64,000 bases of DNA. Origin: Nilaparvata lugens. Taxonomy: Eukaryota > Arthropoda > Insecta > Hemiptera > Delphacidae. Shown in pieces: positions 10,618-20,840 of the stretch (positions are counted from its first letter, which is position 1; every line of letters begins with the position of its first letter). Where the stretch lies: the NCBI RefSeq assembly GCF_014356525.2, contig NC_052509.1, forward strand, positions 35,584,001-35,648,000. Reading direction: 5' to 3'. A program made the position numbers and the translations under genes. The notes below the pieces were generated by a model. The model did no database searches, was not told the origin of the DNA, and saw only the letters and a program-made list of their open reading frames with translations.

Positions 10618-12420
10618 AATAATAATAATAATAATTTTTATTTCAATTTCAATTTATTTCATTTAAAGTAAGTTACATAGTATCATATACATACAGTGTT
10701 TTGTTGCTCCTCTAGCTTAGAGCTAATTGAGGAGTATTCAAATTTCATACTACATCATAATAGTTATACATTCTAAAATAATACTACAAATGAAAATTTT
10801 TGTAAAGTGTTCAATAAATTAAATTAGAAGTCTATTATAGTTTCCATCTGGGATTTGATGTTCAAAGTTCTAATTTCTACCACTTGAATCACAACATTAG
10901 TCACTCTATAATCTAAACTAACTATAATTCTACTAAATCGGTGCTCAACCTTGCAGACATTATTGTCTCTTGCATTTAGGTGGCTGTAAACAGCTGAGCC
11001 AACACGCACATCAACAATATTACAACACACACACAGTCATAGAATGCGAAAACAAAACTTAACCTTCAAAGCTTCAATAAAACACTTCTATTATACTACA
11101 AACTGTAATATACACTCTCTTAATCATTTTTAACTGCTTCTAAAGCACCTTTTTGTTTACGATATTAAAATCATTCTTATTTATTTATTCATCCATAGTT
11201 TTTTCTTTTCCATTTCCCGTTGTATGTTGCATTTTACTATTGTATACTATGAGCAAACTAACCTATCTACTAACTAACCTATTAGAATATTAATAATAAT
11301 CTTCAACATATCTTTCTATTCAATATTTCCTATAAAATAATTCTTAAGTTTAGTTTTTATTTCATTTATTTGTAAATTTTTCAATTCTGGTGGCAAATCG
11401 TTCAACAGGTAAGGAATTCTGCATTTTAATACGTTCTTACCATAATTATTATTATAATGCTGTGCTCTAAATACCCCATTTCTCAAACCATAACTTATTT
11501 CGTTTATTTCCCTGAATTCATCTTCAAAATAATGTCTAGACAAATCAGTGTATTTTGCGAGAGATTCTGGTGTCATAATACCCAATATTCCAAGCTCGAT
11601 TCCATTAAAATAATGTGTTCGCTTCTCTTCTAATTACATCATACAATGGCTGTCTCAAATACACTGGTGCTAAACTATGAATTGTAATACCATAGAATAT
11701 TATACTTTGAATCATAGAGAAACTCATAATCATAGATAACTATACTTTGAATCATAAACATAGAGTTAATCAGAAACTCTCATAGATAACTATACTTTGA
11801 ATCATAGAGAAACTCATAATCATAGATAACTCTTTTAATATTTATTGGAAAACAGTGGCTAATTCTAGAGCATTTGTATAAAGCAGCTTTCATAATTCGA
11901 GCATCCTATTACTGTGTGAATTGAATTTCATGTCTGCATCAAAAACAACTCCTAGATGCTTAATATTCTTACTGAATTCCAAATGCTGACACCCGCATAT
12001 GTTTCTCAAATCAAGATTTCTTAGACATTCTACTTTATGGCAAATTAATTTATAATTGTACAAACCTGCGTTAATTCTAGGATTTCTGAATTAAACAAAC
12101 TACCTTTGTTTTCTGTGAATTTATCTTCATGCCGTTGTTGAAAAAATATTTATTAGCCAAATTGAGATCCTCTTGCATGTATCTTAGGCCGATTCTTAGA
12201 TCACTGTGTGTCATATATAGCAGGTTGTCATCTGCATACTGCAGCACCTTACTTTTGAAACGGAGACTAGCTAAATCATTTACATACAGATTAAATTGAT
12301 AGAACAGGAGACAAAATGCTGCCCTGAATTAGTCCACAGGATTGATCATAATCGGTAATAATATATTCACCTATACTAACATGATTTTTCTATTCTCAGA
12401 ATAGTTTACAAACAAGTTGA
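10618..12420 (-). pseudogene. LINE-C ORF2 fragment (reverse transcriptase and C-terminus)
   Basis: Minus-strand LINE ending in an (ATT)n tail at 10618-10640. Near 12330-12230 the reversed sequence reads L-I-Q-G-S-I-L-S-P-V-L, then V-N-D-L and the active-site Q-Y-A-D-D, followed by M-Q-E-D-L-N. Downstream, 11585-11316 encodes an 89-codon piece typical of a LINE C-terminus (L-N-D-L-P-P-E-L). Frameshifts separate these segments and a small tandem duplication sits at about 11700-11830. The upstream part is cut off by the repeat starting at 12457. Confidence 0.7.
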
Positions 12421-12456
12421 ATAGCTTTCCACGAATACCTATTCTATTGATTTTTT

Positions 12457-12594
12457 ACTTTCCTTGTCCTATTGCCATAGGTAAGGAAAGTATTGCTTTC
12501 CAAAAAAAAATTGAGGTACCCCAATTTCTAAATTTCTATAGGCCTACGTTTCAAGGTCCCCTGAGTCCAAAAAAGTGGTTTTTGGGTATTGGTC

Positions 12595-12635
<41 letters not shown>

Positions 12636-12678
12636 TGTGTGTGTGTGTGGTGTGTGTGTGTGGTGTGTGTGTGTGTGT

Positions 12679-12739
<61 letters not shown>

Positions 12740-13448
12740 TGTGTGTGTGTGTGTGTGTTGTGTGTGTGTGTGTGGTGTGTGTGTGTGTATGTGTATGAGT
12801 GTATGTGCATCTGTGTACACGATATCTCATCTCCCAATTAACGGAATGACTTGAAATTTGGAACTTAAGGTCCTTACAATATAAGGCGATCTAATGCAAT
12901 TCAATATGGCGGAGAAAATGGCAAAATGTTGTCAAAAACAGGGGTTTTCGCGTTTTTCTCGAAAACGGCTCCAACGATTTTGATCAAATTTATACCTAAA
13001 ATATTCATTGATAAGCTCTATCAACTGCACATGTCCCATATCTGTGAAAATTCCAGGAGCTCCGCCCCGTCTATGCAAAGTTTGATTTTAAATTCCCAAT
13101 TATCAGGCTTCAGATACAATTTAAACAAAAATTCCAAGTGGAAATGATCAAGCATGAAAATCTCTACAAGTCATGTTCAGTAACATTTTCACCTAAAATT
13201 TAAAATAAGCTCGAAATTCGAGAAAATGTTATTATTTCAATTGCAAACTGTGTTGGCAACTGTTGATCCTATTGAATCATTCATTATGAAGAGATAGCAG
13301 ACTTCGTGTGTCTCTAGCGTTATTGTACTGTCACCAGCTGGCTTGGATCTTTGAATAGTAGACTTGAGATGCGCGCGAACACTAGCGTCAGGTGATCAAT
13401 TTTCATAACAGCAAGGAAAGTTGTGTGAGTGCGCCACACCAGATTTTT
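12457..13448 (+). mobile_element. repeat H, long copy with GT microsatellite core
   Basis: Begins ACTTTCCTTGTCCTATTGCC, a 35-bp imperfect hairpin (ACTTTCCTT...AAGGAAAGT). A conserved lead follows (TTTCAAGGTCCCCTGAGTCC), then a long GT tract with GTGGT interruptions (12598-12790), a conserved body (CTCGAAAACGGCTCCAACGA), and an end of GCAAGGAAAGTTGTGTGAGTGCGCCACACCAGATTTTT. The start hairpin and the end carry inverted ACTTTCCTTGC/GCAAGGAAAGT. No coding capacity. This is the most complete of at least seven copies in the window. Confidence 0.8.
12598..12790. repeat. (GT)n microsatellite with TGGT interruptions
   Basis: Nearly pure GT dinucleotides broken by occasional extra G or T. All six frames are open through it, which produces spurious Cys/Val and His/Thr open frames. 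Confidence 0.95.
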
Positions 13449-13914
13449 TATTTTCTAATTATATGTTAATTACATTGTTTTCCTATTAATTGATCTGTAG
13501 TTATTTTTGTATTCATACATTGAAACACAAGAGCGGGATGAAAAAGACAGATGCCAACCGAAAACGTCTATTCCCAAATTTAGTCTAATAAAATGTCCAA
13601 AGTATGGTTAAGTTCACATCATTACAAAATTTTCACTTGAAAATGATCAACTAAGGTTATTTATTTATATAATTTTTATTAATTAATTTTTTTAACCTGA
13701 TGAATGAGAACCCGCGCATGGTTCTGGGGACACCCTCTGGCTCATCCTCCAAATTTACGTGTTTTATGAATTTATTGATTTTTTACATTATTTTCCCATT
13801 TTACTTTTTTAATTTTCACATTAAATTCACCTTATATTATTATTATCATTATTATTATTCCAATTAAAATAAGAAGATTTCAATAACGACAGGGTTTTTT
13901 GAGTATTTCAAGAC

Positions 13915-14588
13915 TTGAATCAGTCCAAAGAATTTTTGAAGAAGAAAAAGACAGTAAATGAACTAAATATTTTATGCACCAATATTAGATCGCTCAGAAA
14001 AAATTGGGATACATTAAGGGCAGAAAATAACAGTATAATCAATGAAATAGATATTCTTGTGCTTAGCGAAATTAATATTAATAGTGAAGAAACAAATTTT
14101 TATGGAATTCAGGATTTTAAAAGTCTATTTAAATGTAGGTCCGATGGGAGGGGGGGGGTGGATTGGGAATTTTTCACAAAGAAGGTATTAAAGTTGAGAA
14201 AAATGAAATAGATTTTGTTTCAGCTGAATTAATATCTTTAAAGTTTGGTGTTAGAAATACGACAATAATAATCATAGCTATTTATAGACCACTTAATCAT
14301 AATGTGAATCTATTTAATGAAGAATTAGAGAGTTTTTTAACATTAGAAAGAATGAGTCAAGAAAAAAATATTATCATGGTAGGAGATATAAATATAATTA
14401 TGTTACCTGTCAGATATGTATGGTTCGAATAATTATATAAGTGTACTCTACTCTTATGGTTTATACAATACTATACAAAAGCCAACTAGAGAAGAAACAT
14501 ATGGTAACACAGTTGTATCATCATGCCTTGATCATGTTAATGTAAAGTTAGATCCTAACAACTCTTATATTTCATTTTTGGTTGAAAG
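13915..14588 (+). pseudogene. LINE-D ORF2 endonuclease part
   Basis: Translation gives L-N-I-L-C-T-N-I-R-S-L (endonuclease start), then L-V-L-S-E-I-N-I-N. After a frameshift at the nine-G run near 14148-14157 it continues A-I-Y-R-P-L-N and M-V-G-D-I-N-I. A further shift near 14410 leads to S-S-C-L-D-H-V-N. These are the ordered endonuclease motifs (N-I-R-S, S-E, Y-R-P, G-D-x-N, D-H). At least two frameshifts make it inactive. Confidence 0.7.
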
Positions 14589-16605
14589 CAGTGGCGAGCG
14601 GTCAAATGAAGCAAGTGAAGCACTGCTTCAGTAACAAAAATCCCAAAAAATTTAATTTGAATCGTGCGAATTATTAATAGTATAATACGAATTATTGGAA
14701 TATAAGTTGATTATAAATGCTCAATATATCAATGATTATCAACTGCTTTGATTTGAATGTCAGCGCCTCACCGCCCAGCTGCTAGTTGGTTGAATGGTGA
14801 AAGGAAGCAGAGCTCGACCTGCTTCATATGCTCTTGCTATGATTTGGATAACAAAGGTTGGGGGGAAGTGGGAATAAAGCTGTGGAATAAGCTAGCAGGG
14901 GCCCGGCTACGAAGATAGCCGATCTTGGCCGAATGTGATTTCAATTTCCGAGCATTGCCAACCTGACAAGTTGACAGCGCAAAGCAAACTAAAAATCTAA
15001 TAAAATTAAAAATCACGATGAAACATCTGAAGTTCTCATTCAGTTCTCATTTCTGTCCATGTTCAGTTCAGTTGGCATTGATAATTTTCAAACTTTACAA
15101 CTGCGTCGACTGCACGTGTGTAGTTGTAGTGTGAGAAAGTTTGTTTATCTAGTGCAATGGTTGTAAATCAAATAATTAAGAATGAGTTGATATTTGTTGA
15201 GTGAGTTGATATTTTGTGAAGTTATAGTTTAATTAGGCTATTAATATTCTATTAGGCAATAATACATTAGGCTTATAGTTTAATTAGGCTATTTAGTGTG
15301 AGAAAGTTTGTTTATTTAGTGCAACGGTTGTAAATCAAAAACTTAAGAATGAGTTGATATTTGTTGAATGAGTTGATATTTTGTGAAGTTATAGTTTAAT
15401 TAGGCTATAAAATCCAGGTATGTCTTGTGTAATTAAAAGTCTTCTGGAACTTCCGTTTTCCTCTCGTTCTTTTGAGGAGAAAAAATACCTTATGAACATT
15501 GGAAGACCAATACCTAACCTCCCAAAATTGATGCAAAATTGTGGGAAATTTACAAGACATTTTCAGTCGAATAATTATAAAAAGTGTGAATGGTTAGCTG
15601 GAAGTGAAACGTTGAATGCACTATTTTGTTGGAATTGTTTATTGTTTGGAAGGGATAGACATACTTCATGGAGAGAAAGTGGATTCAAACACCTTGGGAA
15701 TTTAAGCAAATTGCTTGCTTCTCATGAAATAACAGTGAATCACATACGTGCTTCATTGTGTGCTGCTTCTTTCGGTCAGATCAGTATAGAGACTGCTTTA
15801 GATGATCAATTGAAACAGGCAATTTTGCAACATAATAAAATAGTCAAGTGGAACCGGGATCTACTTAAGAGACTTATTAATGCGGTTTGCTTCTTGGGAA
15901 AACAAGAATTGGCTTTTGGGAGGCATAATGAAGTAGAAAGTTCGATTAATCAAGGGAACTATATTGTAATATACAATGTGTTGAAAATTTGGTGTTATAA
16001 ATTATTTTAAGATTCTAAGATTCTAAATTATTTTTAGATTCCGGACGTGGATTAGTGATTTTAGTGTTTCATTTTGTGTTTTTGGCTTTTTTAATCAAAA
16101 GATTTTTCCAATTGAAATTCAGGTGAAATTAAGAATAAGTATTACAGTTTTCCATCATGGGAGATTGTGGTTATGTTGGCGGAGTGGAACTTCCTACGGG
16201 ACTCCCCACAATCCAAGCCATATGCTAACAACAACATTGTATTATATATTTCCATTTACAATAATCAAGTGCATAAGTGAATACATAAGTCAATGGAACA
16301 TACTTGACTACATACTTGATCAACTTTGGTGAGTTTATTTTAAATTATATATTATTCTTAGATATATCTCTTGATAATAATAAATTGTAATGCAGAGTTT
16401 TTATGTTATTTCAAGTTTAGAAGGAAATCTTTTGTCAGTCTACAGTGAGATTATGCTTCAATAGAAAAAAGAATGAGTAAAAGGAAATATTACACCCATG
16501 GTCAAGGAAAATTACCCACAACAAACAAACCACAACCACCTCCCTCCCCCCGCCCCACCAACAAATTAGTGCTTCACTAACTTTTTACAGCACCGATCGC
16601 CACTG
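14589..16605 (+). mobile_element. hAT transposon (ZMYM/TTF-finger type) inserted in LINE-D
   Basis: Termini CAGTGGCGAGCGGTCAAATG and, reversed from the right, CAGTGGCGATCGGTGCTGTA. Eight-bp flanking repeats GTTGAAAG (14581-14588) and ATGGAAAG (16606-16613) match at 6 of 8 positions. The element is 2,017 bp. Its interior contains a duplicated segment around 15110-15400 (AGAAAGTTTGTTTATYTAGT and neighbours). The interrupted LINE coding frame confirms both boundaries independently. Confidence 0.85.
15420..16010 (+). pseudogene. hAT transposase N-terminal part, TTF-type zinc finger
   Basis: 196 open codons. The start of the fold reads P-N-L-P-K-L-M-Q-N-C-G-K, followed by R-H-F-Q, W-L-A-G-S-E-T-L-N-A-L-F-C-W-N-C-L-L-F and S-G-F-K-H-L. 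W-L-x-G-S-x-x-x-N-x-L-F-C-W-x-C-L-L-F is the signature of the TTF-type zinc finger in ZMYM1-like hAT transposases and their domesticated relatives. The frame stops at 16010 before the DDE/RNase H-like catalytic core, which I do not see in the remaining 600 bp. The copy is therefore an internally deleted, non-autonomous one. Confidence 0.75.
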
Positions 16606-17800
16606 ATGGAAAGCAAAATTGTAGACCATTACTGGACAGGGATTAAACTGTTAGAAACATGTACAGATGGTACACACCAGACTATGGAAAATGAATATAA
16701 AAGTGTCATTTTAACGGGGAGAGTGAATGAATTGATTCAAACTGAAAATTGGTGGCCGATTCTAGACTTAAGAGAACCATCAGATATTTGTAATGATATA
16801 GTCCAGAGGTTCGAAAATATATATGCTGAAAGTGTAATAAAGGTTAAACAAAAAAATAAGCAACTACATAATTCCTGGTTCAATGATAGAATTAAGCTGA
16901 TGATAGAGAGAAAGAACTATTTATGGCAAATGATTAAAAGAGATAAACATAATGTGGATTTGAGAAATCATTTTAGAAACATACGAAATAAGTTAACAGA
17001 CATGATTCGTAATGAGAAAAGAAAATATTATTATAGGGCTTTCAATGATAACTCCAACAATACTAAGAAAATTTGGGAAATCATTTATAAATAAGAAGAA
17101 TAGGCCGTCTCTAAAGGAATCAATTAAGTTAAATTCCAATATCAATGAAGATCATCAAATTATGAACCTAACAGAGAAATTTAAAAACAGTTTTAAAGAA
17201 AAAATAGAAGAAATTACGACAGAAATGGACGGGCAACACTTTGATATAATACCACAATTAAAAGAAGGTAACTATACAATTGGGGATAGGATGAGTATGA
17301 ATTTTAAAAAAATTAAAGAAGATCAACTTTATATTATCATTAACAAACTAAACAATAGATCATCTGCAGGACCTGACAAAATTAGGCCCAAAGATATCAT
17401 AAATAACATTTTCTATCTAAAGCTGATCCTGATGCATCTGATTAAGAGGATAATTGAAACAGGGAAAATACCTCAGCGTCTAAAAATAACACATCTCAAA
17501 CCAATTTTCAAGAATGGAACAAAGAAAAATTTAGGTTCTTATAGGCCAATAGGATCAATCTCAGTAATTATGAAAATTCTAGAACATTTCATCTGTATGC
17601 AATTGAATCAATACCTGATTAATCAGAACATAATAAATGATGCTCAATATGGGTTTATTAAAAAAAAAACAATAGATTTATTAGAAAAACTAACAGAAAA
17701 TATATTTGAAGCTTTAAATGACAATAAATTTGTCATAACTGTTGCAACAGATTTGACAAAAGCATATGATTTGGTTAATTATGAAATTATGTTACAAAAA
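16606..17800 (+). pseudogene. LINE-D ORF2 linker and reverse transcriptase N-terminal part
   Basis: After the hAT, coding resumes (E-S-K-I-V-D-H) and runs to 17094 through a K/R-rich linker (R-N-K-L-T-D-M-I-R-N-E-K-R). It overlaps a second frame (17012-17848) carrying S-A-G-P-D-K-I-R, a K-I-T-H-L-K-P-I-F-K finger, L-G-S-Y-R-P-I-G-S-I-S, D-A-Q-Y-G-F and A-T-D-L-T-K-A-Y-D, that is RT blocks 1 to 4. The insertion of repeat H then cuts off the palm with the Y-x-D-D active site. There is one frameshift near 17050-17090. Confidence 0.75.
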
Positions 17801-18325
17801 TCTGGTGTGGCGCACTCACACAACTTTCCTTGCTGTTATGAAAATTGATCACCTGACGCTAGTGTTCGCGCGCATCTCAAGTCTACTATTCAAAGATCCA
17901 AGCCAGCTGGTGACAGTACAATAACGCTAGAGACACACGAAGTCTGCTATCTCTTCATAATGAATGATTCAATAGGATCAACAGTTGCCAACACAGTTTG
18001 CAATTGAAATAATAACATTTTCTCGAATTTCGAGCTTATTTTAAATTTTAGGTGAAAATGTTACTGAACATGACTTGTAGAGATTTTCATGCTTGATCAT
18101 TTCCACTTGGAATTTTTGTTTAAATTGTATCTGAAGCCTGGGAATCTAGTGAATCAATAGTTTGCAATTATTGGATAATCACATTTTCTCGATTTTTGAG
18201 TTTATTTTTAATTTTAGGTGAAAATGTTTCTGAACATTAATTGTAGAGATTCTCATGCTCAATCTTTTCCACTCGAAATTTTTTGTTTAAATTGTATCTG
18301 AAGCTTGATAATTTAGGCTGTTTGA
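17801..18325 (-). mobile_element. repeat H, inverted partial copy
   Basis: Starts TCTGGTGTGGCGCACTCACA and matches the reverse complement of 13448-13090, including the CGCGCGCATCTCAAG and AACAGTTGCCAACACAGT stretches. It breaks into LINE-D after ACAAAAA. Together with the 12457 copy it brackets LINE-D in inverted orientation. Confidence 0.8.
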
Positions 18326-20040
18326 ACAAAAAAAAATTTCAACTTTTTTTTGTTGAAAGCTTTAAAGTTCATTGAGTCAAAACCGAATATGCTATTGAAA
18401 AAAATAAAAAAAAATATTGTGGCCTATGTGTGACCTTGAAGTGTACATTTTGAGCATATTTCGTACTTCCTGCAAATGCAAACAATAAACACCACAGCAA
18501 TGAAACTTTAGGACAATTATCTTCAAAATATGCTCTTTCAAGTGGTCTAATCTTAATTACAAAATATTCATGTTTTTTTTTGTTTTTCTACAAAATATCG
18601 ATTATTTATTGTTTTTTACAGTGAAATTTTCAGTTTCTTATTTATATTAGCATAATTGGGTTTTAACTCGCCAGCCAATGCAATTTTTTGTTTCTCATTA
18701 TAAGTATCCGTTTAGAAACGTTAATTGCTTGAACAAGCCAATGTTTATACTTGGGCTCGTGCGCAAGCACCGTGCGTGCGTAAAGTATCGGGGAGGTAGG
18801 AGTGGGGCAGTTTCGGTAGCTGTCTCCTTCGACTTGGACTGGCTGGGGACTCCTTTCGTCCAGGTTTGCTTCCTGATTTTGTGACCGATTGCACTGTGCC
18901 AAACGTTGTCAATGTCATACTGTTCTATTATACTATTACTTTTGTTAATTCAATGTGAACACTAAATTTTTGGTAGTTGGAAATGTTTGCATTCTCCCAG
19001 TGAATAGAACTGAAACAGAGTAGTGTGTACACTAAATAATATAAATTTGTGGTTCAATTGTGTAGGCATATCTATGCTTCTTTATTTATTTTTGTATAGT
19101 TTGCTCTGTATTTAAAATAATTGGATTATAGTATCACGTTTGTTGATGTTATTTTCAACAGAAGTTTTTCAATTTTCAATTATTTTCATATTTCCTTAAA
19201 GTAGAATAATCTGGTATTAGGAAATACTGGAGTAAGCTCGGTGTGAACTGTTCTATACAAATTTGCGCTTTTTTAACTTGTACTCAGAACTCAGGCAATA
19301 TAATAATTTTGGTATTTGAACGATATTCGTTTTTTCATCATTTATAACACCAATCAAGTTATTTATTAGGACCTATGTTTCATCTTTGAACTTTTAACAC
19401 TTGATAAGTTCAAAACCGAGCTCTCAACAAAATAATGTTGGGAATAACTTTCTTTGGACAACAACACTTAGCTTGTTTAAATCCTATGGAAAATAACTTC
19501 TTTCTGAAGGATTATTGAAAATTGGTTATATAGTACTGATAGGCCTATTTGATCTATAGATTAGGCTGTGGTGCATTATACGGGCTTCTCTAAGTTTTAA
19601 GAAAAGTCCGTGTTATCCTATAGCCTACTATTAAACGACTGTTTTTATGTTTGGATGTTTAGATCTTTTTATGTTTGTATTTCACCGGATCTCGAAAGCT
19701 GCTCTAACGATTCTCACGAAATTCAGAACATAGTAGGTTTATAATATAAAGATTGGATTGAACTAGGTCTCATCCCTTGGAAAACTTGCTGAAGGACATT
19801 AAAAGTATAATTCATCCTTGGAAAACATATGATAATTTCGTCGTCTCTCGATAACAGAAGATGCGTGTGCCTGTGTGGGAGAGAGACAGAATTATTTCCA
19901 TTATCATCCTTGGAAAAACAGCTGATAATAATTATTTCGTTGTCTGTTGGTGATGGAAGTGAGTGAGCGAGTTCATGTGTGGTGAACAGTGTCAAAATTA
20001 TGACTCAGCTGTTGAACTTTTGTAATCATTTAATCACGTA
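18326..20040. other. intergenic-like intron sequence, no gene recognised
   Basis: Short open frames at 18663-18902 and 19723-19995 show no recognisable protein. The stretch 19660-19990 (CTCTAACGATT, then CGTCGTCTCTCGATAACAG) recurs at 59200-59370 and, in part, at 44520-44700 and 45365-45440, so it belongs to a dispersed repeat family. Confidence 0.5.
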
Positions 20041-20044
20041 CTTA

Positions 20045-20190
20045 GTGCCGGTTGCAAAAAAAGCCGGGTTATTTTCAATCCTGATTAATTTCAGTAGATC
20101 CATCTTTTTGAAATGGTCTTCTCTGATTTGGTTCATGTGAAGTTAATCAGGATTAAAATCTTACCGGCTTTTGTGCAACTGGGCCTTTGT
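20045..20190. mobile_element. MITE of the CCGGTTGCRYAAAAGCCGG family
   Basis: Inverted ends GCCGGTTGCAAAAAAAGCCG and GCCCAGTTGCACAAAAGCCG (reversed from the right), each followed by a mirrored ATCCTGATTAA. About 145 bp, non-coding. Relatives are at 41853-41990 and 45100-45178. Confidence 0.7.
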
Positions 20191-20299
20191 GAGGGAAATT
20201 TTTGCCTTCCCTTTGGGAATTAATATCAATTTACTGTGATTAGATAGAACATTTCTGTATAAATGTTATTATAATTTCTTCTTTTGTAATACATATTTT

Positions 20300-20592
20300 A
20301 CTTTCCTTGCCCTATTACCATAGGTAAGGTAAGTATTGCTTTCCGAAAGAAATTAAGGTACCCCAATTTCTAAATTTCCAATGTCTCAAAAACGGCTCCA
20401 ACGATTTTGATCAAATTCATATTCAGCATGAAAATCTCTACAATTAATGTTTCGTAACATTTTCACCTAAAATTGAAAATAAGCTCGAAATTCGAGAAAA
20501 TAAGATTATTCAATTGCAAACTGTTGGCAACTGTTGATTCTATTAAAACATTCACTATGAAGAGATAGCAGACTTCGTGTGTCTGCAGCGAT
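20300..20592 (+). mobile_element. repeat H, internally deleted copy
   Basis: Starts ACTTTCCTTGCCCTATTACC and proceeds to the AATTTCTAAATTTCC lead, but lacks the GT microsatellite. It joins directly to AAACGGCTCCAACGATTTTG and the 3' body up to GACTTCGTGTGTCTGCAGCG. Confidence 0.8.
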
Positions 20593-20840
20593 ACACTGCT
20601 CCAATGACTCGAGTGACTCGAGCTAGGTGACCCGCGTTTCATGGGAGCTTTTGACAGTTCATCACCCGGTCGCCATCTTTGATTTTTCTAGCCCGGGTCA
20701 GGAATCGTGACCCGACCAAATAGTACGGGCTACGAAGTTCTAGCTCGAGTCACCCGGAATCGGAGCGCTCCTATTGGTTGAAAGTTTCGCGTCGTCTGCT
20801 CTGGTCTGCAGTCAAGTAAACAACACAACTAAATGCAAAT

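Larger units (their letters stand above)
13870..17800 (+). mobile_element. LINE-D, plus-strand, split by a hAT element and truncated by repeat H
   Basis: Endonuclease coding from 13915, interrupted at 14588 by the 2-kb hAT insertion; coding resumes in register at 16606 and runs into the reverse transcriptase until repeat H cuts it at about 17800. The host reading frame continues across the hAT as V-E-S ... E-S-K-I-V-D, which proves the insertion point. It is opposite in strand to LINE-A and LINE-C. Confidence 0.75.

Noticed and set aside
12528..12854. Several overlapping open frames of 69-145 codons, all His/Thr or Cys/Val/Val repeats
   Set aside because: They are translations of the GT/CA microsatellite in repeat H, open in every frame by composition; the same applies at 26386-26595 and 10062-10259.
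18663..18902. Overlapping frames on both strands in a GC-richer patch
   Set aside because: Neither encodes a recognisable domain, and no splice or repeat context supports a gene.
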